Source: JAMXLO01 sp037201625
Lineage (GTDB): Bacteria > Pseudomonadota > Alphaproteobacteria > Acetobacterales > Acetobacteraceae
Assembly (NCBI GenBank): GCA_037201625.1
Contig: JBBCGR010000005.1
Coordinates: 62,001-126,000, forward strand
Direction: 5' to 3'
Length of the DNA stretch: 64,000 bases
The notes beneath the pieces were generated by a model. The model worked only from the letters and a program-made list of their open reading frames with translations, had not been told where the DNA came from and did no database searches. This document shows positions 15,599-26,665 of the stretch, one piece after another; within the stretch, counting starts at the first letter, position 1; every line of letters begins with the position of its first letter. Position numbers and translations under genes: made by a program.

Positions 15599-15967
15599 AA
15601 GGCGGCGAAGAACATCGATGTGGCGAAGGAGTTCCTGCGCTACTTCATCCGGCCCGAGGTGCTGGCCGGCTACCTGAAGGAATCCCGCGCACGGTTCACG
15701 CCGGTGATGCCGTCGATGACCAGGGCCGATCCGTGGTGGACCGATCCCAGCGATCCGCATCGCCCGGTGGCGACGCGGCAGGGGCTGGTGACGCCGACGA
15801 TGCCGTGGTGGCAGACGTTCAACCCCGCCTACGCCCAGGTCATCTCCGAACAACTCTGGACGCAGGCCGAGGCGCGGGTGACGCAATACGGTGCGACGCC
15901 CGAACAGGCGGCGGATGAGGCCATCATGCGGATCAAGGTGATCTTCGAGCGTTACGAGATCACCTGA
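15596..15967 (+). pseudogene. C-terminal remnant of ABC sugar-type solute-binding protein
   Basis: The 115-124 readable residues look like the last quarter of a family 1 extracellular solute-binding protein: AKEFLRYFIRPEVLAGYLKE, a WWTDPSDPHRP stretch, PWWQTFNPAYAQVIS and EQAADEAIMRIKVIFERYE, the usual end of such proteins. No N-terminus, signal peptide or ribosome site precedes it; the coding sequence starts abruptly after a GC-rich repeat. A GTG at 15620 could open a short frame but is unlikely to be functional. Interpreted as a deletion remnant. Confidence 0.7.
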
Positions 15968-15980
15968 TCGTCATTGCAAT

Positions 15981-16014
15981 CCCGTCTGGCAGGTCCAAGC
16001 CCTGCCAGGACGGG
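15981..16014. terminator. Hairpin between convergent genes
   Basis: CCCGTCTGGCAGG (15981-15993) pairs with CCTGCCAGGACGGG (16001-16014) with one bulge and an 8-nt loop. It lies between two converging gene remnants. No strong T run, so termination is a guess. Confidence 0.4.
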
Positions 16015-16020
16015 GAGCCG

Positions 16021-17711
16021 TTACTTGTCGAGCCAGGCGGTGTCGTAGCGGTTCACGTCGTACAGGCCGAAATAGCCCTGCGGGTGGATGCCCTTCACGT
16101 AGTCGTACCAGGCATCGTTCACCTTCTCCCAGGCGATCGGCAGCAGCGGCGGGTCATCCTCCATGAACTTCTCCGCCCGCCGGATCAGCGCCAGGCGCTT
16201 GCCGGATCAACCTCACGGTCGATCTGCGGAAGCAACTCGTTGAAGCCGGCATTGTTCCAGAAACTGTAGTTTTGCGGCCCGTCCGGTGTGTACCACGCGC
16301 GGAAATAATCCGACGGATCGAGCAGTGTCGACACCACAATGCCAGCGCCAGGTCGTAGTTGCCGTTCTTCGCATCGTCGAACCACACCGACTCGACGGTG
16401 GTGCGCACGTTCACCTGGATGTCAGCGTCTCTTGCAGGATCGCCTGCAGCGCCTGCGCCCAAAGCTTCAACGACGAGAAGTCGCGGATCAGCAGGTCCTG
16501 CCCCTTGAGGCCGTTGGCATAGCCTGCGGCCGCCATCAGCGCGCGTGCCTCCTTTATCGCCGCCGCCGGATCGGCCTGGTAGCCCGGCCGCTTCGACAAC
16601 TCGGCCGAAGGCGTGGCGAACTCGGAGAACGGATAGATGAACCCGCCCACCATCATGAAACCGATATCCTTCACCACCTCGACCAGCACCGGCCGGTCCA
16701 GCACAAGGTGCAGTGCGCGGCGCACCCGCGGATCGTCGTACGGCTTGTGCTTGTTGTTCACCCACACGCCCTGCACGTCGGCCTGGTAGTACTCGGCGCT
16801 CTGCATGCCGGCGTTGCCTTCACCCGCTTGATCGTGCCGGGGTCGGTCACCCGCACGTAATCCACGCGATGGCCCAGCAGCGCCGACGACATCTCCGGCG
16901 AGAAGGGCAGGGCGTGGTAGAACTCGATGCCGTCGAGGTACGGCAGCCCCTTGTTCCAGTAGTTCTTGTTCTTCTCGAACACCCATACTTCGTTCTCGAC
17001 GCGGCGACGCTGGTATAGGGGCCGGTGCCGGGATAGCTCAGCACGCGGCGCAGATTGTAGGCGTTGTCCTCCAGCGTCTTCTTGCGGACGATCACATTCC
17101 AGCCGGTGGCGATCGACGACATGATGAAGTTCACCGACCGCGGTTCGGACAGCTTGAACTGCACGGTGTATTTGTCGGGCGCGGTGATCTCGCTCACCGC
17201 GGTGAACAGCGCGCTGCGAGGGATGCTGATGCCGGCAGGCGGTTTCACGATGCGGTCGAACGTCGCCTTCACATCCTCCGACGTCATCTCGGCGCCGTCG
17301 TGGAACGGCACGTCCTTGCGCAGGAAGAACGTGTAGCTGGTGCCGTCCTTGGAGATCTCCCAGCTATGCGCCAGGTCGGGGATGATCGACTTGCCGTCGC
17401 GCGGATCACGCCGGATCAGATTGTCGAACATGCAGGACATCGTGCTGGTGTTGCCGAACGTGCCTGACTGGTGAATGTCGAAATGCGGCTGGCGCGAGAA
17501 CAGGCACGCCTTCAGCACGCCGCCGCGCTTGGCGTTGGGCTCGCTGGGCTTGGAGTTGGAAGCCGGAGCCGTCGAACTGGTTCGGCACGTTCTGCGCGAG
17601 GCCGCGGCCAGGATACAACCCATAGGCGGCGGCCACGGCCATTGCCGCGGCACTGGTCTTCAAGAAATCACGTCGGTTGCCGAGGCGCGGCGCCTCGCTG
17701 TCGTCGATCAT
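16021..17711 (-). pseudogene. ABC transporter solute-binding protein, family 5, multiply frameshifted
   Basis: A peptide/nickel/dipeptide-type (SBP_bac_5) periplasmic protein of about 563 codons. ATG 17711 starts a Tat-type signal (NRRDFLKTSAAAMAVAAA). Later segments in order are GGVLKACLFSRQPHFDIHQS, HSWEISKDGTSYTFFLRKDV, VFEKNKNYWNKGLPYLDGIE, DPRVRRALHLVLDRP, FWNNAGFNELLPQIDREVDP and a C-terminus ...YDTAWLDK, but they lie in alternating frames with at least six shifts. Each inspected junction is repaired by one base, usually in a run of two or three (near 17561, 17006, 16818, 16430, 16343 and 16201). No permease or ATPase genes are adjacent. Either decayed or poorly sequenced. Confidence 0.85.
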
Positions 17712-17892
17712 CGTGTTGTCCTCCCGGACGGTTTTCGTTGGCAGCCTCATGGGCGCTTCTTGGCGGCCGCCCATCGTTGCAGGTTAGCATGACGCGCCGT
17801 CTGGGTCACGGTCCGCGGGGTGCGTGGGCCGCCATTTCCATCGGGCGCACATCGCCTAACCTTTGCCGACCACACGTCAGGGGAGGATGCCG

Positions 17893-18510
17893 ATGATCAT
17901 CGAGATGCGCACCTACACGCTACGGCCGGGCACGCTGGTGGAGGTGGAGAAGCGCTTCGGCGAGGCCCTGCCGATCCGCGAGAAGCACGGAAAGCTGGCG
18001 GCGTTCTGGCACACCGAGGTCGGGCCGCTGAACCAGATCATCCATGTCTGGACCTATGACAGTTTCGAGCAGCGCGCCGCGGTGCGCGTGGCGTCGCAGA
18101 AGGAGGAAGGCTGGCCGCCGCCGATCCGCGAGTTCATCACCGACCAGGCGACCGAGGTGTTCCATCCCGCGCCGTTCTCGCCGCCGCTGACGCCGCGCGA
18201 GGTGGGGCCGCTGTTCGAGATCCGCCAGTACACGCTGATCCCCGGCGCCATTCCCGGGCTGATCGAGCGCTGGTCGGAGAAGATCGAGGGTCGGCAGAAA
18301 TTCTCGCCGCTGATCGCCGGCATGTATTCGGAGTTCGGCGCGCTCAACAAATGGGTGCACATCTGGGCCTACAAGGACGCCAACGAGCGTGCCTCGGTAC
18401 GCGCTGCGGCGGCAGCCACCGGGCAATGGCCGGCGCGCAACCCGCCGGGCGTCGTGGTGAAGCAGGAGAACGCGTTCGTGCTGCCGGCGGCATTCTCGCC
18501 AATCCGCTAG
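17893..18510 (+). CDS. NIPSNAP family protein
   Basis: 205 aa made of two NIPSNAP-type ferredoxin-like domains (residues ~1-95 and ~105-200): MRTYTLRPGTLVEVEKRFGE with LNQIIHVWTYDSFEQRA, then EIRQYTLIPGAIPGLIERW with LNKWVHIWAYKDANERAS. Such proteins often accompany organic acid catabolism genes; no specific reaction is known. ATG 17893 fits GGGGAGG ending at 17886, six bases away; ATG 17887 abuts it. The next gene, a PrpF-like isomerase, begins 27 bp later in the same direction. Intact although its neighbours are frameshifted. Confidence 0.82.
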   Translation: MIIEMRTYTLRPGTLVEVEKRFGEALPIREKHGKLAAFWHTEVGPLNQIIHVWTYDSFEQRAAVRVASQKEEGWPPPIREFITDQATEVFHPAPFSPPLTPREVGPLFEIRQYTLIPGAIPGLIERWSEKIEGRQKFSPLIAGMYSEFGALNKWVHIWAYKDANERASVRAAAAATGQWPARNPPGVVVKQENAFVLPAAFSPIR

Positions 18511-18537
18511 AACCGCATCATCCCCGAGGAGGCTCGG

Positions 18538-19676
18538 ATGCCGCTGCTCGCGATCCTGCGGTGTTCATGCGCGGCGGCACAGCCGGGCGGTGATGTTCCA
18601 TGCGCGCGATCTGCCGGATCGCGCGGCGTGGGACAGGCTGTTCCTGGGCGCAATGGGCAGCCCCGATCCGAACGGGCGCCAGCTTGACGGCATGGGCGGC
18701 GGCATCTCCTCGCTGTCGAAGGTCTGCGTGCTGGCGCCGTCGGAGCGGGCGGATGCCGATATCAACTACACCTTCGCGCAGGTGCAGATCCGCGAGGCGC
18801 ATGTCGACTACCGCGGCAATTGCGGCAACATGAGTTCCGCTGTCGGCCCGTTCGCGGTGGATGAGGGTATCGTGCGGCCGAACGGCGACACCGCCGTGGT
18901 GCGCATCTTCAACACCAACACCGGCAAGATCATCCGCTCCACCTTCCCGCTGGAGGATGGGCGCGCGGCGACCGGCGGCGACCTGGCAATCCCGGGCGTG
19001 GCCGGCACCGGTGCGCCGTGCGGCTCGACTTTCTCACGCCGGGCGGGGCGACGACGGGCAAGCTGCTGCCGACGGGCCGGCCCGCTCGACCGGCTGGACG
19101 TGCCGGGACTCGGACCGCTCGACGTCTCGATGGTGGATGCGGCGAATGCCTGCGTCTTTGTCCGCGCGCGCGACCTGGGACTCACCGGGCGCGAACTGCC
19201 CGAGGAAATTGGATCGCGACACTGCGCTGCTGGAGCGGCTGCAGGTGATCCGCCGCCTGGCCTCGGTCGCCATGGGGATCGCGCGCGACGATGCGGCGGC
19301 GCGCGGCGTCGCGGGCGTGCCGATCATCGGCTTCGTCGCGCCGCCGATGGACGCGCCGACGCTGTCAGGTGAGCCGATCGCGGCAGGGCAGGTGGACCTG
19401 ACGGCGCGGTTCCTGTCGAACGGCCAGCCGCACCGGGCGCTGCCGCTGACCGCCTCGCTGTGCACCGCGGTTGCGGCCAACATCACCGGCACACTGGTGG
19501 CTGAGGCGCTGGCGGCAGGCGCGGGGGCCCAGGTAAGGATCGGCATGCCGTCGGGCATCCTGACGGTCGGTGCCGATGTCGGGCGGGATGCCGGCGGCGA
19601 GTGGGTGGCGCGGAGCGGCGCCTTCTACCGGACGGCGCGCCGGCTGTTCGACGGCCGGATCTACGTGCCGCAGTAG
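18538..19676 (+). pseudogene. PrpF-like isomerase (AcnD-accessory/oxalomesaconate tautomerase family), frameshifted
   Basis: ATG 18538 follows GAGGAGG at 18526. Fragments in three frames reconstruct a PrpF-fold protein of about 375 aa: AVFMRGGT near the N-terminus, LGAMGSPDPNGRQLDGMGGG, LSKVCVLAPSERADADINY, DYRGNCGNMSSAVGPFAVDE (the catalytic Cys region), RIFNTNTGKIIRSTFP, then ANACVFVRARDLGLTG and a C-terminal IGMPSGILTVGADV. At least four frame changes occur (near 18570, 19020, 19075 and 19207). Intact relatives isomerise 2-methylaconitate or 4-oxalomesaconate. Linked with the NIPSNAP gene upstream and a Bug-type binding protein downstream, it suggests a tricarboxylate or aromatic-acid catabolic locus. 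Confidence 0.82.
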
Positions 19677-19680
19677 GCGG

Positions 19681-20645
19681 TCAACCGGCGCCTTCCTGTA
19701 GCCACGGCTCGGTCGCCCACAGCTTGGCGAGTTCCGTGCGTTCGACCACGGCGTCGGCGGTCCAGATGCTGCCTTCCCGCCAGGTCGGGATGAAACCGCT
19801 GGCGTCGGCCTGCTCGCGATAGTCCTGAAGCTGCACGATTGCCTGCAAGGCGAGGCGCAGGCGCTGCGCCACCGGTTCCGCCAGCCCGGCCGGCGCTGCA
19901 ATCCGCGCCGGATCACCGCCGACAGGTTCAGCCCCGAGTCGCGCAGTGGCGGCATGTCCGGGAAGGCGTCGGCGCGGCTGTTGGCGGCGATGCCGAGACC
20001 GACCAGGCGGCCCTCGCGCAGGTCGCCGATGACGCTGGACAGGCCAAGGGCGGCGGCGGCCACATTGCCCGCGACCGCCGCCTGGCGTGCGGCCGCGGCG
20101 GAGGGGAAGGCAACGATGTTCAGTCTGGTGCCGGCCAGCGCCTGCAACCGCAGCGCGGCCAGATGCGGCGGACTGCCCGGCGGCGGCGTCCCGAGCGGCA
20201 CCGCCTCGGCATCTTCGGCGGCGCGCGCGACGATGTCCTGCACGGAACCGAGCGGCGTTGCCGGCAGGCGAGACGATGGCGATCGGCTCCTTCTCCACCG
20301 CGCCGATCAGCGTGATCTTCTGCAACAGGTCATCGGCGCTGCGATCTACCACGCGGGCGGGCAACGTGGGGCGTGGACACCCAGCCCAGCGTGGGTGCCG
20401 GTCGGTTCGGCCTGGGCCAGCGCCTGGAAGGCGGCCAGGCCGGCGTCGCCATGGATGTTGCTGACCGTGATGCTGGCGGAGCGAAGCTGGCGCGCCAGGA
20501 AGGGAAGGAAGGCGCGGGCCAGCAGATCGACCGGTGCGCCGGCCTTGGCACCCACCAGCAGCGTCAGCCGCTCGCCCGCCAGGCCGGCGGCGGGCGCCAG
20601 GGCCAGGCAGGCGGCGCCTGCCAGCAGGTGGCGGCGCCGGATCAC
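19681..20645 (-). pseudogene. Bug/TctC-type solute-binding protein, frameshifted
   Basis: Tripartite tricarboxylate transporter receptor family, about 321 codons. GTG 20645 overlaps the secF stop (GTGA). The signal is RRRHLLAGAACLALAPAAG. Family blocks follow: GERLTLLVGAKAGAPVDLLA, then in another frame RVVDRSADDLLQKITLIGAV, then LPLGTPPPGSPPHLAALRLQ and GDLREGRLVGLGIAANSRAD, then LWATEPWLQEGAG. Three shifts lie near 20365, 20262 and 19900. Intact family members deliver carboxylates to TctAB membrane proteins, which are absent here. It is adjacent to and convergent with the PrpF-like gene. Confidence 0.8.
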
Positions 20646-21600
20646 GATCGGGTCGCCGCGGTCGGTGGCGGTGCGGCCGCGCCTTCCCGTCGCAGGCGGT
20701 GCTCGCCCAGGAACAGCAGGATGGGAGCCGCGATGAAGATGGAGGAGGAGGTGCCGACCACGATGCCGAACAGCATGACCCAAGCGAAGCCGGAGATCGA
20801 TTCGCCGCCGAACAGCGCCAGCGGCAGGCTGGCCAGGAACAGCGTCATGGATGTGCCGAGGGTGCGGTTCAGCGTCTCGTTGATCGACAGGTCGATCAGG
20901 TCGCGCAGCGGCATCGTCTTGTACTTGCGCAGGTTCTCCCGCACCCGGTCGTACACCACGACCTTGTCGTTGGTGGAATAGCCGAGGGACGGTCAGGATC
21001 GCCGCCACCATCACCAGATCGAACTCGATCCGGGTGATGGCGAGGAAGCCGATGGCCTTTGTGATGTCCAGAATCAAAGTCGTGACCGCACCTACCGCGA
21101 ACTGCCATTCGAAGCGGAACCAGATATAGACCAGAATCATCAAGAGACTGATACCAAGCGCCAACAATCCGTGCCGGAACAGTTCGGCGGAGACCGATGC
21201 GCCCACCGCGTCGGTCCGCACGACCCTCACCCCAGGAACTGACTTTTCCAAGGCAGCGCGCACGCGGGTGACCGCCTGCTGGACCGCGGCCTCGCTGGGT
21301 TGGGCGCCCCAGCCGGATCAGCACCGACGACGCATCGCCGAATTGCTGCACGCCCTGCTCGGCGACGTGTTCCGCCGCGAGGGCGGCGCGGATCTGCGCA
21401 AAGTCTGCCGGTGCCGGTGTCCGCACCTCCATCACGATGCCGCCGGAGAAGTCGATGCCCAGGCTCAGCCCCGGATAGAAGAACAGGATGACGGACGCGG
21501 TCGACAGCAGGGCTGACACAACCAGGCCCAGGACACGGCCGCGCATGAACTTGATGCGGGTATTATCGGGCGCGAGGCGGAACAGGGGACGGATGAACAT
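20642..21600 (-). pseudogene. secF: SecF, two apparent frameshifts
   Basis: Protein translocase accessory subunit that acts with SecD in the inner membrane to draw exported proteins outward. ATG 21600 begins MFIRPLFRLAPDNTRIKFM; first membrane helix, then GLSLGIDFSGGIVMEVRTP. The frame breaks near 21308 and again near 20992, after which GYSTNDK, VVVYDRVRENLRKYKTMPLR and ETLNRTLGTSMTLFLASL continue to the stop. Both breaks are repaired by deleting one C from a CCC run on the coding strand. The start lies five bases after the secD stop. Being near-essential, the shifts are more likely consensus errors unless a second secDF exists. Confidence 0.9.
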
Positions 21601-21605
21601 CGCGC

Positions 21606-23183
21606 TCAGACCGGCAGGAGTTGCGGGCGCCGGGATACGTACCAGCGCGAGACAAAGAGCCGCGTCAGCATCCAGGCGGTGAACATCGTGGTGGCGATGC
21701 CGATGGTGATGGTCACGGCGAACCCGCGAACCGGGCCGGAGCCGAATACGAACAGCATCACATGGGACAGGAATGTCGTGGCATTCGAGTCGAAGATCGT
21801 ATTGTAAGCCCTTGTGAAGCCGTGTTCCAAGGCCGCCAGTGGGGGGCGTCCGAGGCGTTGCTCTCGCGGATGCGCTCATTGATCAGGATGTTGGCGTCCA
21901 CCGCCATGCCAAGCGTCAGCAGCAGTCCCGCCATGCCGGGCAGCGTCAGTGTCGCCTGCAGCAGTGACATGACGCCCAGCATGAGGACCAGGTTGATGAC
22001 CATGCAGAGGTTCGCGAACCAGCCGAACAGCCCATAGAACGTCGCCATGAAGGCCATGACGAGAAAGAAGCCCACGGCCAGCGAGATGGCACCGGCGCGG
22101 ATCGAGTCGGCGCCGAGTTCGGGCCCGACGCTGCGTTCCTCGACCACCGTCAGGGGCGCGGGCAGGGCGCCGGCCCGCAGCAGCACCGCGAGGTCGTTGG
22201 CGGAGGCGGCGGTGAAGGACCCGCTGATCTGGCCGCGTCCGCCGGTGATCGGCTCGCGGATCACCGGGGCGCTGATCACCTTGCCGTCCAGCACGATGGC
22301 GAAGCGGTGGTTGACGTTGGTCCGCGTCACGTCGCCGAAGCGGCGCGCGCCGACCGAGTTGAAGGTGAAGTTCACCACCCATTCGCCGGATTGCGGATTG
22401 GTGCCGGCGCGCGCGTCGGTCAGGTCGCCGCCGTCCACGTCCACCCGGCGCCGCACCGCGATTTTCTGGTTCGGGGTGTCCTGCATCGGCAGGTAGTCCA
22501 CGCCCGGCGGCGGCACCCCGCCGGCATTGGGATTGGCCGTCTCGTCGACAAGCTGGAACGTCATGTGGGCGGTCTGGCCCAGCAGGTCCTTGATCCGGTT
22601 GGGATCGCTGATGCCCGGCAACTGCACCACGATGCGCTGGTCGCCCTGCTGGGTGATCAGCGGATCCACCACGCCGGTCTCGTCGATGCGGCGGCGGACG
22701 ATCTCGATGGATTGCTGCACCGCGCCGCGCGCCCGCGCATTCAGCGCCACCGGCGAGAGGGTCAGCAGGATCGTGCCGTCCGGGTTGGACACCAGGTCGA
22801 GTTCCGGCGTCCCCGTCGGACCTTCGGCGGCGATCAGCCGGGCGGATGGCGGCCACCGCGGCGTCGAGCTTGGTCGGATCGCGCAGCTTCAGCAGGATGC
22901 GGTTCTGCTCGGGCTGCGCATCGAGCGTCTGGTAGAAGATCGCCCCGGGCCGCAGCGCCTGGCGGACCCCGTCCACCATGCTGTTCAGCCGCTCGCGCAC
23001 CACGGCCTTCATGTCCACTTCGAGCAGCAGATAGGAGCCGCCGCGCAGGTCGAGGCCGAGATGCACCTGCCGCCATGGCAGCCAGGCCGCCGGGGCGGGG
23101 AACAGGTTCGGGATGCACAGGATCGCCCCGATCAGGCACAGCCCGACGATCACCGCGGTCTTCAGGGGTGTGAAGTACATCAT
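21606..23183 (-). pseudogene. secD: SecD, two apparent frameshifts
   Basis: About 525 codons from ATG 23183. Readable parts: first helix and HLGLDLRGGSYLLLEVDMKA, then from ~22830 in another frame RRRIDETGVVDPLITQQGDQ, RIVVQLPGISDPNRIKDLLG, GGRGQISGSFTAASANDLAV and membrane block LTLGMAVDANILINERIRE, and finally a third frame ending FTRAYNTIFDSNATTFLSHV...RRPQLLPV. The shift near 22845 is one extra C in a CCC run; that near 21850 is one missing C in a run of six. Usually yajC precedes secD; here the upstream gene is a TauD-like dioxygenase. Confidence 0.9.
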
Positions 23184-23215
23184 GAGGGGTCGGCGCTTCC
23201 TCCGGCGTGTCGCCC

Positions 23216-24370
23216 CTATGCGCCAGCGCCGGGGCGAGGTCCAGATACAAGGCCTTCACGTGAAGATCTCGAATGTTCTACCACCATGGATTGTGGGCGG
23301 CATGAATGGGCGAGGACCCTATCCCGCACCAGCGGTACGTGCAGCCGGGTGCCCTCGCAGATGATCCCGCCGCGATCGCCGGGCGTCACGCCGCCGTAGC
23401 ACTCGGCGAACACCGGCGGCAGGTCGCGCGCGCCGGGCGGGGCCAGCCACAGGCGGAGCAGATGTCGCTTGCGCTCCGGGTCGGGCCAGTCCTCATAGGC
23501 GGTGCGTGCGTGCAGGATGGTGTGGTTGTGCAGGAACTGCACGTCGCCGGGCATGAAGGTCATGTCCAGCCGGAACTCCGGGTCGGCGGCGAGGTCGCCC
23601 AGCATGTCCAGCGCCTCCATGTCCGCCTCGGTCAGCCGCCGCGCCTCGGGGAAGCGCTGCGCCGAGCCGATATGCAGCCGGGAATACAGCACCGACAGCC
23701 GGCCCGCATGCGGGTTGAACACCGGGGCGTCGTAGAACGGCGCCTTGCCCTCCGGCACCTCGCCGCGACGATCCACCGGCATGGACCCATAGAGCCGGGC
23801 CAGCAGGTCGGGTCGACGTACCAGCATGGCGTTGTGCACGGCCATCGAACTGGCGATCGCCGAGGCCCCGCCGGATTTCGCGCGCCGCAGGCACAGCAGC
23901 GCGACGATGTCGCAGCGGTCGATGTGGAAGTTCTGCCGTTCGGAGGTGGCGTAGCTTCGCACGGTGGGATCGGCGGCGCTGCTGCCGCCCAGGTCGTATA
24001 TATGGCCCAGCAGGTGGCCGCGGGCGTTCTGCGAGCGGGCGCTGCCGAAATGGCTGCCGATGCCCCAGTAGATCGCCGCGCTCTCGGCGATCGGGCGATC
24101 CTCCACCGGCACGCCGCGCAGCAGCACGAAGCCGCGGCCTTCCAGCACATCGGCGCGCAGCCGCCCCAGCACCGGGCCAAGGGTCGGCAGCGGAAAGTCG
24201 TCGCGCCGGATCGCGCCGATCTCCAGGCCGCGGCGCTGCACCGAGGCGAGCGCCGCCTCGAGTTCGGCCACCTCGGACGATGATAGGCGGTAGCTCCAGG
24301 CCGCCTCGCGTTCGCGCATGGCGGCGGCGGTCCAGGCCGAGGGGCCTTCGATCGGATGAATCGTCGTCAT
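23216..24370 (-). CDS. TauD/TfdA-like Fe(II)/2-oxoglutarate dioxygenase
   Basis: 384 aa. Iron ligands are seen as HID in RQNFHIDRCDIVALL (near residue 150) and the distal His in HNHTILHARTAYED, with the 2-oxoglutarate-binding Arg in RKRHLLRLWLAPPG. The fold is that of the TfdA/gamma-butyrobetaine hydroxylase-like group with an N-terminal ~60-residue lead. The last ~35 residues after GTRLHVPL are unusual and could result from a late frameshift. ATG 24370 overlaps the stop of the multicopper oxidase gene (ATGA), so the two are co-translated. Substrate unknown. Confidence 0.83.
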   Translation of the reverse strand: MTTIHPIEGPSAWTAAAMREREAAWSYRLSSSEVAELEAALASVQRRGLEIGAIRRDDFPLPTLGPVLGRLRADVLEGRGFVLLRGVPVEDRPIAESAAIYWGIGSHFGSARSQNARGHLLGHIYDLGGSSAADPTVRSYATSERQNFHIDRCDIVALLCLRRAKSGGASAIASSMAVHNAMLVRRPDLLARLYGSMPVDRRGEVPEGKAPFYDAPVFNPHAGRLSVLYSRLHIGSAQRFPEARRLTEADMEALDMLGDLAADPEFRLDMTFMPGDVQFLHNHTILHARTAYEDWPDPERKRHLLRLWLAPPGARDLPPVFAECYGGVTPGDRGGIICEGTRLHVPLVRDRVLAHSCRPQSMVVEHSRSSREGLVSGPRPGAGA

Positions 24371-25903
24371 CCCTCGGTCACCTCCACCACCTGCATCATG
24401 CCCATCTCCTCATGGTTCATCATATGGCAGTGGAGCATGTACTTGCCGGTGAAATCGGTGAACCGCGAGCGGAACGTCAGGCTCCCCTTCCGGGGCAGGA
24501 CGACGGTGTCGTGCCAGGTCAGGTCGCCGGGCAGGCCGTTCACCTGGGTCACCTGGAACGGGTTGGTGTGGATGTGGAAGATGTGGTCGTGCTGGTGGGG
24601 TGTTGACCAGCGTCCACTCCTCGACCGCGCCCAGGCGGACGCGCTGGTCCACTCGGTCCGGATCGAACAGGCGCCCGTCGATCAGGAAACTGAATTCGCG
24701 CCAGTCCGCGGCGGCCTCGGCCTCCGGCACCCGCGCCGAGAAGGTCAGCGTGCGCCGGTTGGTGATCTCGCCGTCCGCAATGGTGGGGATCGGCGGCGGC
24801 GGCAGGCGGGAGGGCAGGCTCATCGGCAACGGGTCGCCGGCCACCGCCAGCCGCGCGACCGTGCCGGTGGGCGAGGGATAGCCCTGATCGTAGGGCAGCG
24901 CGCGCAGCGCGTAGGAGCCCGCGGCGCCGGCCTGCACCAGCACATCGGCCCGCTGCCCGGGCGCGATCAGCAGCCGGTCCATGCTGCGGATCGCCGGCAG
25001 CGCGACGCCGTCCCAGGCGATGACGTGCAGGCCGTGGCCCTCCAGTTCCAGGAACAGGTCGTCCTGGTAGCCGGCATGCACCAGCCGCCAGCGCTGCACC
25101 TCGCCCGGGCGCATCGCGATGGTCGGCTCGCGCTGGCCGTTGACCGAAAAGAACCGTGTCGCGGTCTCCGGGAACAGCGTCTCGAAGCGTTCCACCATGC
25201 CGAACTGGTCGAACACCACCTCGTTCAGCACCAGCGTGTGCTCGGTCGCCGCGACGATCTCCGGCACGCTGTCGAAGTCGCCGTCGAGGATGATGGCGCC
25301 GGCCATGCCGCTGGCGATCTGGATGTCGGCGCCGCCGTGGTGGTGCGGATGATACCAGTACGTGCCGCTGGTGTGGTCGGCCGGGATGTCGATGGCGATC
25401 TCGCTGATCTCGCCGGGCGCCATCGAGCGCATGACGTTGTCGGCGATGCCGCTCGGGCTGACATGCGAGCCGTGGAAATGGAAGTTGGTGGTGTTGAAAT
25501 GGTGGGGGATGCCGAGATCCCGCGGGATCGTATCGCGGTTCGGCGGCAGATCGTTGATCAGCGTGATGCGCAGCGGTCGCCTGGCCGGGCGCGCAGCGTC
25601 GGGCCCGGAACGTTGCCCTCGTAGCTGCGCACATAGAGGCGGAAGCCGCCGAGGTTCTTGTAACTGTAGCCGACGCGCAGCGTGGTGCGCAGTTCGCCGT
25701 TTCACCGCCCGGCGGACCTCGGGCTCCTGTAACGGCGCGCCGATGCCGGACGCCGGCGGGGGCGGCGGCGCAGCGTGCGAATGCTGGCTTTGCTGTGCGC
25801 TCGATCCCAGCGCCTGTGCGCGTGTGGTGGACGGGAGCAGCGCGGCGCCTGCCCCCAGCAGCAGGGCACGGCGATCGATCCGTGGGCCAGACGGTCCAGA
25901 CAT
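24367..25903 (-). pseudogene. Multicopper oxidase, frameshifted
   Basis: Laccase/CueO-type periplasmic oxidase. ATG 25903 opens a Tat-like signal (RIDRRALLLGAGAALL). All four copper blocks are present: NFHFHGSH, TYWYHPHHHGGAD, HDHIFHIHTNPF and LHCHMMNHEEMGMM, where the last gives the type 1 Cys, His and axial Met. Three shifts, near 25702 (AAA for AA), 25577 (missing C) and 24600 (one extra C in CCCC), break the frame; the section between the first two is readable in another frame. It overlaps the TauD-like gene downstream. Confidence 0.87.
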
Positions 25904-26102
25904 CCGCGTCTCCTTCCCTGCGCGGCGTGTCGGGCTGGTCCGCCGCTGGAACAGTCATTAGGCGGATCGTGTCGGAGTGTGAATAGCGCCGCGATGCCCG
26001 ACGTGTCGGGTCCCTGCAGTAGATTCGCTGCTGCGGGAAGCATCGAACATGCTCCGCATCGCCGTCTTGCCGTGACGTGAGTCGACGGGAAGCGAGCAGG
26101 CG

Positions 26103-26554
26103 TCAGCCGGCGTAGAGTCCCGGCCAGTTGGGGAACGTCGGCCCCAGCGGCTGCATCAACTCGTCCAGCCGGGCGTGCAGGCGTTGCAGCACCAGCATCT
26201 TCTCGTCGTGCGTGCCGCCTGATGGATAGTCGCACCGCAGCAGCACATCCCGCAGCGCCGCCTCGACAAGCGCGCAGACGTCGCCTGAGGCGGCGGCGGG
26301 TACCAGGCCCGGGATCGCCAGCGCATGCACCATCAGCGCCGCACAGGCGCGCCGCGCCGGCCTGGACGGTGCCGTTGTCGCCAGCCTGGCGACCGCGCCG
26401 AGCGTGGTCTCGCCATGCGGCGCCGCCTCCATTGCGGAGAGGCAGTGCCGTATCACGACCTGGCGTGCCCGCGGTGCCGTACGCCATTGCCCGGCGTCGC
26501 ATCGTCGGTGGGCACGGCGTGGCGGAGTTCGCGCACCGCTTCATCGAGGTTCAT
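26103..26554 (-). pseudogene. Hypothetical protein, one frameshift
   Basis: ATG 26554 has a good GGAGG site. It starts MNLDEAVRELRHAVPTDD, shifts frame near 26495 and continues WRTAPRARQVVIRHCLSAME to a helical C-terminus (HARLDELMQPLGPTFPNWPG). Without the shift about 150 aa. Ala/Leu-rich and helical; no recognised domain, signal peptide or membrane segment. Function unknown. Confidence 0.55.
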
Positions 26555-26665
26555 GCCTGTCCTCCCTCCCGCGCCGTTCCGCCATCGCGGTCCGGCGCGA
26601 ATGATGAGTTGACCGCGGAGGCGTCGCGGCTACGCTGCCCGGGCACTTGCATCGCAGGCCTGCCC

